Under the pieces are notes generated by a model, which worked only from the letters and a program-made list of their open reading frames with translations, ran no database searches and was not told where the DNA came from. DNA of 64,000 bases from Lampris incognitus (Eukaryota > Chordata > Actinopteri > Lampriformes > Lampridae), in contig NC_079213.1 in assembly GCF_029633865.1 (NCBI RefSeq), positions 109,354,582-109,418,581 on the forward strand, written 5' to 3'. This document shows positions 55,226 through 64,000 of the stretch, piece by piece. Position numbers and translations under genes: made by a program. The number at the start of each line of letters is the position of its first letter. Within the stretch, counting starts at the first letter, position 1.

Positions 55226-55590
55226 TTCATCATCAGCCGCTTCTCCGGGGTCGGGTGGCGGTGGCTGCAAGCTAAGTAGGCCACTCCAGACGTCCCTCTC
55301 CCCCAGCAACGCCCTCCAGCTCCTCCTGGGGGATCCCAAAGCGTTCCCTGGCCAGATTGGACATGTAGTCCCTCCAGCGAGTTCTGGATCTACCCCGGGG
55401 TCTCCTCCCAGTTGGCCGTGCCCGGTAAACCTCCAAAGGAAGGTGCCCAGGAGGCATCCTAATCAGATGCCCGAACCACCTCAACTGGTTCCTTTCGACG
55501 TGAAGGAGCGGCGGCTCTACTCCGAGCTCCCTCCGTATGTCCAAGCTCCTCACCCTATCTCTAAGGCATGAAACAAAATTCCCTTTAAAT
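55226..55590 (-). pseudogene. LINE 3'-end ORF fragment
   Basis: The minus strand reads CLRDRVRSLDIRRELGVEPP near 55570-55510, then RNQLRWFGHLIRMPPGHLPL, GRRPRGRSRTRWRDYMSNLA and LARERFGIPQEELEGVAGGE. This is the well-known C-terminal block of a fish LINE (often annotated as an RTE/Rex3-like retrotransposon protein). An (ATTC)n run at 55212-55227 sits at its 3' end. No RT core is present. Confidence 0.75.
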
Positions 55591-57175
55591 AATAATTTTC
55601 TCTGCGACATTGGAAAAAGTATATCGGTCAGTTGTCTTTCCCGTGATTCCTTTATTATGGAAAATAGACACATCTGTTGACTTAAAAGTGTACTTAACAT
55701 ATTTATGGTGTCTTAGACGTAGGGAGACCTGGAGATCCAGTTCCTCGATTCTGGAAGAAGTATGGTTTGCACAGGCTTTTGGATTTAAACAAGTGACGTC
55801 TGTTTTTTTTAAGCATTGAGTTATGTGCCCAAATTCTGTGAGGAACACCACTCACTGCGTAATGAAAACATGAATAGATGTACTATAGGAACGTAAATAA
55901 CAGTCACTGACATGTTCCTAAGCATCACATATATCTTGTGTAGGCTTGCTCATATCCCATTAAATAAAATGAGTCATTTGATCCATGCAAGTAATTCATA
56001 AGTAGTGGTCAAACTGAGGTTAACAAAATGACCCACAGTGTTGGAGTTCAGTTTTCACTTGGACATGAAGGAACAGAGACATGGACGCCTATATGATGAT
56101 CATGCCTATATCACGGATAAGGAAACCATTTGGACTTTGCTCTCTCAGCTGGCTATAAACAACAGCAATGATTTTTTGAAAGCACAAGCTCAAATGGCCC
56201 ATGCATAAAAATAACATTTGCAAATAAGAAAATAAACCAGTCACATATTTTATCAGAATAATCCATTTTGTTACGGTTAAAAGAGCCAGAACATAAACTC
56301 TATATATAGTTTCCCACTGTGATACTGTACAACTGAACTGTTTTGAAATATTAGCATAGCTGACATGTAATGTGTTTTCAGTGTGAAAAATCCATTTCAG
56401 AGTTTATTACTGCCCTGCGGTACAGGGACACTGGTGGAGATGTGAACCACGCACTATTCAGCCTGGGCAAATTTATATGCAGACACTAAATCGTTTTTTA
56501 ATAGTTGTTCTGAAAGGATGCAATGGTTGCAAGCCTTTGCAGGCAATCTATCAAATTCTCAGTTTGCAGTACTGCTGTTTGTTGACACAAAAACTATACC
56601 AACACCCCTGTAAAATGTCCAACTGGTGCCTTCGTCTGTTAGGAAGTCAATGTATTGACCATGAGGACGAGCTCGGTCTGGATGTCTAAACAGCATGTTA
56701 ATAGATTTAGATATATCAAGTCCTGTCAAGTTTATTTGTGCAGCCCTAAATCACATCTACAGGGGACTTTACATTCACACAGTGAAAATCGGGTAGATAA
56801 CAGTAAACCGAGGGTTCCCAAATATTTCCATGCCATGACTCACCCATGCAGACACCCATCAAATATTTTTATAGTAAAATAAGCAATAACTTCTCATTAC
56901 CTGTCAAAAAGCAAAATAATCAACAATCCTCTCTCTATGCTGTCCGCAAATACAGTATTCGCCATTTCAGTCTTCAACCATGGCCTACTAATGATCTAAC
57001 GAGACGGACAAAGTGTGTCAGCAATATACAGTAGAAATTTTGGACTACATTTAGATCATTGCATTGTTTGCACTGACTCAAAAAGTATAAAAAAATAAAA
57101 AAATTCTCTGTTTATATATGCAAATTAAAATCAGATATTTGATGATTAAAAAAGAAGAACGTAAATGGGCATTTT
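55591..57175. other. Intergenic; short L2-tail-like piece near 56725
   Basis: Between about 56720 and 56800 the sequence TCAAGTTTATTTGTGCAGCC resembles the L2-type tail. Otherwise nothing is recognised. Confidence 0.4.
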
Positions 57176-57556
57176 TCGGGCGTCCGGGTGGCATAGCGGT
57201 CTATTCCATTGCCTACCAACATAGGGATTGCTGGTTCGCATCCCCCTGTTACTTCTGGCTTCGTTGGGCCTCCCTACAGACACAATTGGCCGTGTCCATG
57301 GGTGGAATGCCGAATGTGGGTATGTGTCCTGGTCGCTGCACTAGCACCTCCTCTGGTCAGTCGGGGCACCTGTTTGGGGGGGGGGGGCGATGGGGATGGC
57401 GTGATCCTCCCATGCGCTACGTCCTCCTGGCGAAACTCCTCACTGTCAGGTGAAAGAGAAGCGGCTGGCAACTCCACATGTATCGGATGATGTGGTAGTC
57501 TGCAGCCCTCCCCGGATCGGCAGAGGGGCTGGAGTAGTGACCAGGACGGCTCAGAA
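57176..57556 (+). mobile_element. SINE (family A), left part, interrupted by hAT
   Basis: The head GGGCGTCCGGGTGGCATAGC and GTTGCCTACCAACATAGGGA is followed by the B-box region TGCTGGTTCGCATCCCCC and the family-A body. The SINE stops at GACGGCTCAGAA (57545-57556) and resumes at 60191 with GCTCGGAAGAGTGTGGTAAT. Confidence 0.85.
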
Positions 57557-58813
57557 GTAAGGCTGGATTAGTACCCCCAGGGGCCCCTGGGCACTAAAGC
57601 TCAACCCCCCCACCCACCTACCCCCCCCACACACACACACACCCTACGCCCCTGCCATTAAACCCAACTTTAATTATTTTGAGCTTCCGCTCAAGCTGGC
57701 ATGTCAAATCCATCAGACCATAACCACAAACCTATTTGTGAAAGGCTGAATAACCAGTCCAGTTGAGCAGGTATGCCTATACAGTTCAATAGACCAAGTC
57801 CTGCCATTTGACAAAACAATCTAATCTAATCTAATTTCACTCACAAATCACAAGACAAGTAAACAATGGATTGAATCATCCCAAGGCAGTGTATGACTCT
57901 AGACTGTGACAATATCTGTGTTCATGGAAAACCACCCAAGCAGACAGCACCCCGGTTATTACTAATACAAAATAATATGATTGGCTAGGAATAGGCTTAC
58001 AACAAGGCCATCCTAAGGCAATCGCACAGCACAGCTGAATGCAGGCTTCAAAATAAGGCTCCCTGAGCGAGCTAGGCAACTTCACACAGAACTGCAAAAA
58101 CCAACATATAATGAACTTGACAAACTGACTCCGATACAATATAGCAGCATCACACTACAGTGATGCAATACGCGTGTTATACAAACAGCACATCAAATAT
58201 ACACAACCACAAAATATACAGCAACACACAATCACAACAGCTAATACTGCTCAATGCACAGACAACATAATCAACTGGTTCTTACCTTTAGGAGGTCTTC
58301 TCCCTTGACTTTTCCTTCGCAAACTCCGTGATCAAGTCCTCCGAATCCTGCCACTGTAAATGAGCTTGAAGTAACGTCACTTCCCACTGTTTGCTCACCC
58401 CGTCTTTGTGCGTTTTGTTGTCCGGTTTTCTCGTCGTTCCCCTTATCTTGTTGCACCCCTAGCAGAGGCGGGTGTGTCGCTGCTGGAGCTAAAGACTTCC
58501 GGGCTAACGTTTTCGTTGCTAGCTAGCTGAGGCTGTGCACCGCTGCAACCGACGGTAGACGCCGCCAGGCTATCGTTGCTACTTGCTAGCTCGACGTCCT
58601 GCGTCGGAATGCCCTATACTTCACTTTATTTAGCTTTTTTTTAAAAAAAAAAACCTACTTATTAGCGGGACTCTTTTTTTGTGGCCGCTTCTTTCATCTC
58701 CTTTTCCTTTCTTTTCTTTCTTTTGGTAGCCCCGCCGGGCTTTCGGTTTACGCCCCCCATTTTCTGCGGCTTGGCGTTTTTTCCCGCACTCTTCCCGCTG
58801 ATACAACCTAACA

Positions 58814-59462
58814 GCAGTGTTTCTCAACCGGGGGTCCGCGGACCCCTAGTGGTCCGTGGTGTAATTGCAAGGGGTCCGTGAAAATAAAATATCTTTTAAA
58901 AAAAAGATCCTATGACATTTATAGAAATAGGATTATTTTACTCAAATGTGACTGAGACCTTTATCTACCTAAACTATAGAGGGTAACAGGACTTTTTTCT
59001 CTAATTACATCTGTTTCACGAGTGTAATTTATTGTATTTTAATAAGAGATCTCGCTCCCGTTTGCATTGTTAAAAGTTACTGCATAAAAATGCTGTTGTT
59101 ACATATATCTGAAAGTTACTGAATACATATTCTGTTTTGTTACATATATCTGAAAGTTACTGAATACATATTCTGTTTTGTTACATATATCTGAAAGTTA
59201 CTGCATAAGAATTCTGTTTTGTTACATATATCTGAAAGTTACTGCATAAGAATTCTGTTTTGTTAACTATATCTAAGTTACAACTGAAAGCTCTTATTTT
59301 TGCCCCAAAGAGTGAATAAATGCTATAATGCAATTTAAAATGCAGTTTCTACGGTTTCTATCAAATTGCAACCCCCCTCCCCCAAGATCAGGTGGAGGGG
59401 TCCTCAGGGTAGATCAGAAATACGCAGGGGGTCCAGGACCCCAAAAAGGTTGAGAACCACTG
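58814..59462. mobile_element. hAT element, second copy of the 2024 family, inverted
   Basis: It starts (G)CAGTGTTTCTCAACCGGG and ends GGTTGAGAACCACTG, with flanks ACCTAACA (58806-58813) and ACCTAACT (59463-59470) matching at 7 of 8 bases. Internal sequence is the reverse complement of the element at 2024-2836, but it has only about five 41-bp units. Confidence 0.85.
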
Positions 59463-59820
59463 ACCTAACTGATAGTGGATCAGTTGAAAATCACTTCCAC
59501 TGTTTTTAACCTTGACTTGGTTTAAGAAAAACTGATCTTGAATCTGCGCAGTGTAAGCCAGCTGCTCTCTATGCCCACCCACCTTGTCCGTTAGCCAATC
59601 CATACAGCGTAGCTGGCCCACCAGTCGCCACTTGGCCAGCCTCTCGCTAATATAACAATCAATCATGAGACTTATTTTCATGAAAACAACTTTTATTTCA
59701 TTCTGATTGGATGATTATCAAGAGAATGGGTCGAGCTTTGTGTCATATATCTGTGGAGCTCGACATAAAAAAATAAAATTAAAAAAAAGCAGACATTTTT
59801 TTGCCTCCCATCGCAGGAGC

Positions 59821-60118
59821 GCAGGCGCGGATCTACAGGGTGGCAACAGGGGTGGCAGCTGCCCCCTCTGGGGCACAGTCTTGCCACTCCATTTATAAAT
59901 CAGATAATATGTTTTTAAAGTATATTTCGTGTACATGCATGGTGAAGGTCGATGAGACCCCGCACCAAACTCATCTCAAACAGTAGAGAACAAAATACAT
60001 TCGATGAAATCCGAGTTTTGAATAATAACACGTTTAGAATAATGTCCATCGCCCCCCCCCCTTGAACCTCATGCCACCCCTTTGCCACCCCAGGAAAAAA
60101 TCTCTAGATCCGCCACTG
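59821..60118. mobile_element. Small hAT element
   Basis: It starts GCAGGCGCGGATCTACAGGG and ends CTCTAGATCCGCCACTG; the ends are imperfect inverted repeats. The duplication GCAGGAGC (59813-59820) and GCAGGAGG (60119-60126) matches at 7 of 8 bases. The end fragment at 9343 is from the same family. Confidence 0.8.
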
Positions 60119-60190
60119 GCAGGAGGGCCCTTTTACGCTTAGGGGGCCCCCGGGCACATGGCCAGTTGCCCATATGGTAGATCCGGCGTG

Positions 60191-60256
60191 GCTCGGAAGA
60201 GTGTGGTAATTAGCCGGATACAACTGGGGAGGGGAAAAAAAGAGGGAGGGGGGGGT
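60191..60256 (+). mobile_element. SINE (family A), right part
   Basis: GCTCGGAAGAGTGTGGTAAT and AGCCGGATACAACTGGGGAG complete the SINE that was cut at 57556. Confidence 0.8.
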
Positions 60257-62336
60257 CCAAAAAAAAAAAGCAAATGGGTTTTTTTTCGTCGCTTTCGCCG
60301 GACAAAACTGGAAGTCTTGTGACTCACCGTGGCTTGCAAACCAGTGCGGTAGGACAGGATGGATGACACGCTCAGACACTTAAACCCGGAGGGAAATACA
60401 CACTGTATAACGTGTTATCAAAAACATGTCTTCTCTGGGGCCCCGAGTTTGGTAAGGCTGCGTAAATGTTTTTACAAATCCGGGGAGCCGCTGAATTATT
60501 TGGAGCAGCTCATTTGTAGTCGTGAAAACAAATGCATTGTATTTGCTTTTTTTGTGTTTTATTACTCTTTTTTTTTCTTACAAGCCCACCAGAAGATTAA
60601 GGGGTGCGGTGACTCCCTTTTAGCGTTTACAGGAAACGGACTCGGCGCTGGTGCTGGGAACCACCGTTTGCGTAAGGTGTTTTGCATGGGTCGCCTCCTT
60701 CAGCGGAAACTTGGCCCCTCTCCTCGTCCACGTCTAAACAGATAGCGGCTTTACACATTGCACATCATAATAAACACACGAGGCGGACGCCATGCTTTCT
60801 CCTCGCCGTGGGTCGAGGGGGGAGCTGGTCTAGCAGGCCGAAGGATCCCAGTGGTTATCACAACACAGACACGCCGTTTGACGTAGGTTCAATGTACCAC
60901 TGATAATGCAAAGCATTAAAGTGCATCATGTGTCCTCTTCTCTCCACCACCCCCCCACCACCCACCCCCCCCCCCCGGTTAGGCCGTTGGTGTTTCTGAG
61001 ATGGAGTGGAACTGACTGGAAACGGGTGTTGGAGGCGCTTGCATTTCGGTCTCGTGGAAAGGACGCCGATGGTAAATATTTTTGCAGAAAAGAAAAGGGG
61101 GGGGGGGGGGAAGAAATCCTTTCAATGTTTGTGGGAGTGGAGGTGCGGCTCGTTTCTACCGAGCAGACAACGGAGCGGCCGCAGGAAAGGGAGCCTCACA
61201 TCTGAAAAATGTAAACCGTGAACGATTCACGTGTTGTCAGATATTCGGAGCAGTCCGGGCGATTTTCTAGAGCCGGCGCAGACCGCTTCGTCGTCGCCGT
61301 CACGGTGATAATCAGAATCATCATTCTTTATTTGCATAAAAAATAAATTAGGGCACCCCCGTAGCTAAGGTGTGCGGTTTCTCTAGCAGTCTATCAGCCA
61401 CCTGATTGTTCCTGCAGAGTCATGAGAGACGTGCTGAACACAGAAACGCATGTTGCAACAGCGGAATAGGGGGAAACAAATGGCTGGTCAGATGCCAAAC
61501 CAAGACAATTAAGGGCAGGGCTTTTTTTTTTTTGTCAATGTGAAACAGGTCCTGCAGGTTTGATCTAAGCAGAGACCGATTACACATTTCCACCCACTTG
61601 TGTGCCTGCTGCTCCACGTGTGAGAGGGTGGCCAGCGAGTATGTCTGTAATGTCCACATGACTGGCTGGCTGGGTGTGTGCATGACAGGTCATAAAGTGA
61701 ATTATCTGTGTTTGAATCAGCTGGCACGGCTACGTGGGCCATTTGGCAAGGCACCGTTCCACCTCTTACGGTATTTTGACGTCTTCAGGACCGTCTTTTG
61801 GCAGATAGACTCTGTGACAGAGAACAGAGCCGTTTGTCCCGTCACCATCGTGTCAGTTGGCACCAGTTGCTGGCGTCCCTCGCCACAGTGGTGCAGCCTA
61901 AACCCAGGTGCTGCTGATCAACCCAAGGGGAGGGTTTAAGCAGGGGTTTTGGAGTTGGTGGGGGGTGGGGGGTTGTAGGATGTCAGGGCGTAGGCGTGTG
62001 CACGAGATGTTGCAGTTGATATGAAGTGAGTTCAGCTTATTTATTCGTTACTGTAAAGCTCAGTTGTTGGCAGCCGAGTTTGTGCAGTTCATACGTAGCT
62101 ACGCCCTGTAAATACAAGCCGTTTTGAGTCTGCCTCCTACCGCTCAGGCCAGACTTCCCCGCAGACCCTCATGCAACAACAACAAAAAATGAATCAGATC
62201 AGTACACAAAAGGTTTGTCCAATTTATGAGAAGAAGAGAGAATTGTTGTCCATGTGTAATTCATGAGCATCATGTGCATACAGCACACACATCCTCATGT
62301 AGTATACCAGGTTTCCTTTGAAACCTGTAGTGCATC
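60257..62336. other. Intergenic upstream of rgs2-like gene, nothing identified
   Basis: Poly-C lies at about 60967-60977 and poly-G at about 61098-61110. Open frames at 60359-60745, 60906-61205 and 61598-61939 show no recognisable domain. Moderately CpG-containing around 60650-61290. Confidence 0.35.
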
Positions 62337-62470
62337 CATCCGTCCAGGAGCCGAACCGCTTATCCTTACCCAGGGTGGCGGGGATGCCGGAGCCTATCCC
62401 AGCAGTCATCGAGCCGGTCCATCACAGGGACGACGCACACATAGGGACAGTTTGGTTCGGCCGATATAAA
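62337..62470 (-). mobile_element. tRNA-derived SINE (family B), antisense fragment
   Basis: CCGCTTATCCTTACCCAGGG, GGGATGCCGGAGCCTATCCC and GGGACAGTTTGGTTCGGCCG match the tail half of family B. The head is missing. Confidence 0.7.
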
Positions 62471-63290
62471 GCTTCTCACGGTTGATGGATAATCTGTTGA
62501 AATTTGCCCGGCAGCACTTTTTCTTAAAATCTGGATGATGCATCGGGCTAACCTGTTCTGTCTTAAAGGTTGGTCATCAAAAAATAAACACTCCTTAGAC
62601 ACACCCCGTGTGCGTCACTCATCAAATAGTAGCGATCTATACCACACTATTGCAGGCGTACCGCAGCTTCCTGTACACGTCGTAATACAGATGTTGCTTA
62701 AAACAGTGAGTTACATAATGACCAAGGTGGGATTGTTTTCTGGGGGGGGGGTCTTAATTATGATTATACGGTAGCGTATAGCTTACCTGCTGGCCTTTGC
62801 ATGTTCAGTGGTCATTGCCTAATAAGGACACTTTCATGGTAGGTGCACAGTGTTGGGTAAATTTCCTGTTTCTCAAAGACATGCGTACCGGTTTTGCCCA
62901 ATATCGATCGTAATCTAAAATCTTCCAGATTGAATTGCTTCATAAGTACTTTCCAGAGGGTGCTGTGAGTACGACGGGGCCGAGGGAACAGCATGTGCTA
63001 TGTGTCCGAACATAAAAGTGCATTCACCGCCCCCCCTCCCCCCCCTCCCCGTTATTTTGCCAGACAACCACGCTGAACAGAACAAAAAAAAAAACACAAC
63101 CTTATTTTCGGAGGAGAAAATCCAGCGTCCTCCTACGTCATTGTCTCCTGACCTTAGATGTAAAAATGGAAGCACACAGGATACTCGGGGAGGAAATGTT
63201 TACGTAATAACAGCCTATCGGTGCCTTGGACTCTGGAGTCATAATGGGTGAATGGTTGTTTACACAAGCAGGGCCAATCACGTTAAAGAG
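62471..63290. other. Upstream region of rgs2-like gene
   Basis: Poly-G lies at 62741-62750 and poly-C-rich runs at 63030-63050. No other element is recognised; it may contain regulatory sequence. Confidence 0.35.
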
Positions 63291-63299
63291 CTCCGGTCT

Positions 63300-63344
63300 G
63301 GGCCCGCCCCCCGGCTGGATCACAGTCAGTAGGAAACTATAAAG
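63300..63344 (+). promoter_or_regulatory. Putative rgs2-like promoter (GC box and TATA box)
   Basis: GGGCCCGCCCCCCGG at 63300-63314 resembles a GC box. TATAAAG at 63338-63344 is a TATA element 56-62 bp before the start codon. By normal spacing transcription would begin near 63368, giving a short 5' UTR of about 30 nt. Assignment rests on motif and position only. Confidence 0.5.
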
Positions 63345-63399
63345 CTGTCTGACGGGTCAAGAGGGAGAAGGAGACTAGTGCCGAGTCTGAGGTTAAAGC

Positions 63400-63714
63400 A
63401 TGTCAGAGAAGCTGCTTTTAATGTCCTCCACGAATATGGCATCGACAGACTGTGTGAAAGCTCCCGGCCTGTCCGCGGGGAAACCAGGAATAAGGTGAGC
63501 CCGACTCTGCAGCATTTGATCCCTCAAGTTGCTGGTTGTGATGGTCTATGAGAAAAAAAAAAACTATTTCAGAAGTCATGTTTTTATAAAAAACTCTTGC
63601 AAATAATTTTTTTTTTTTTTCCAGGAGGGGAAACTTGAGAATGAGACTGAGGCTCTTTTTGAAGATGGGCTTTTCCCAGGCAAAACCCAAAGTGAAGAAG
63701 AACAGATCCTATAG
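63400..63714 (+). CDS. rgs2: Regulator of G-protein signalling, R4 family, rgs2-like (partial, first two exons)
   Basis: Exon 1 is 63400-63494 and exon 2 is 63625-63714, joined by GT-AG with phase 2; exon 2 also ends in phase 2 at a GTAAGT donor. The first 62 residues plus two bases of a codon lie inside the window. Residues 32-62 are strongly basic and amphipathic (RRGNLRMRLRLFLKMGFSQA, then KPKVKKNRSY). They align in spacing with the membrane-binding helix of RGS2, including the KPKxxKK stretch. The RGS domain lies beyond the window end. Same strand, same intron phases and position after the rgs13-like gene support rgs2; another R4 gene such as rgs18 cannot be excluded from the N-terminus alone. 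In-frame Met codons at 1, 8, 13, 38 and 46 could allow alternative starts, as known for mammalian RGS2. Confidence 0.72.
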
Positions 63715-64000
63715 GTAAGTGGAGATGGCCTGGTTAATGGAATATTATGACTGTTTTATACCACACGTGCACACACACACACACACACAGCATAATTTCA
63801 TTTCAAAATGATATTCACCATCGAAAGACTCCTTGCATGGTAGCACGCACACAGCAGAGTAGGAATGGATAAATATTAGCTATTTGAAGGGATCAGCTCT
63901 GTCATCCATAAACGTTGGTTTTGGGGCTTTTGCTGCATATCTTGTGTGGGAAAGTTCAAGATGAATGTGAAGCAGAATCTGTCACTTGCTTTTCTTCCAA
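63715..64000 (+). other. Intron 2 of rgs2-like gene, runs off window
   Basis: It starts with GTAAGTGGAG and contains (CA)n at 63768-63790. No further exon is found before the end of the window. Confidence 0.6.

Larger units (their letters stand above)
57557..60190 (-). mobile_element. hAT element with TTF-type transposase remnant and nested hATs
   Basis: The duplication GCTCAGAA (57549-57556) and GCTCGGAA (60191-60198) matches at 7 of 8 bases. The ends, GTAAGGCTGGATTAG and the complement of the right end CACGCCGGATCTAC, are weakly inverted, and both are followed by GGGGCCCC-rich sequence. Minus strand 58760-58640 reads RKPKARRGYQKKEKKGKGDE and HKKRVPLISRFF, resembling the N-terminus of hAT transposases with a TTF-type finger. 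The exon ends at a TAAAG|GTAAG donor near 58290. The rest of the transposase is gone. Two smaller hAT elements are nested at 58814 and 59821. Confidence 0.65.

Noticed and set aside
60359-61939. Several 70-128 aa ORFs as a novel gene before the rgs2-like gene
   Set aside because: No recognisable domain, poly-T and poly-G runs inside, and no consistent splice structure.

Overview
The window looks like vertebrate, almost certainly teleost fish, nuclear DNA. Genes are split by GT-AG introns. Microsatellites ((CA/GT)n, (GATA)n, (TA)n, (CT)n) are abundant. About half of the sequence is recognisable transposon debris of kinds typical of bony fish: L2-type, L1 and Rex1-like LINEs, tRNA-derived SINEs and many hAT-type DNA elements with 8-bp target duplications. 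All gene and family names here come from reading translations and motifs; no database search was run.

Only three host genes can be supported. All lie on the + strand and all belong to the R4/B subfamily of regulators of G-protein signalling (GTPase-activating proteins for Gi/Gq alpha subunits). They are an rgs1-like gene (five coding exons, 32988-39111, 192 aa), an rgs13-like gene (five coding exons, 44547-46269, 186 aa) and the first two coding exons of an rgs2-like gene (63400-63714) that runs off the right edge. Order and orientation match the mammalian RGS1-RGS13-RGS2 cluster. Each has a TATA-like box a short way upstream, and the first two carry an upstream ORF that overlaps the main start codon.

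Layout. 1-7860: no gene, with two hAT elements, SINEs and AT/GAGTCC repeats. 7860-21235: the remains of what is probably one sense-strand L2 retrotransposon (ORF1 with an esterase-type domain, then endonuclease, reverse transcriptase and 3' tail). It is broken by a Rex1-like fragment, a hAT element with a GTF2IRD2-like transposase pseudogene, an antisense L2 that itself contains an L1, and a 793-bp hAT element. 21236-32700: repeats, including VNTR-bearing dispersed repeats, a further L2 fragment, SINEs and foldback elements. 32756-47960: rgs1-like and rgs13-like genes; intron 4 of the first is enlarged to 4.9 kb by repeats. 48000-63300: intergenic, with two nested transposon stacks. 63300-64000: start of the rgs2-like gene.

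The most unusual item is a complete, very small LTR retrotransposon (TRIM-like, 51554-51926). It has two 135-bp LTRs that each contain tRNA-like A and B boxes, a primer-binding site matching the 3' end of tRNA-Leu over 18 nt, and a CTAA target duplication. It sits inside a hAT element, which itself sits inside a SINE. The same SINE also carries a 462-bp inverted-repeat element holding a broken THAP zinc-finger ORF.
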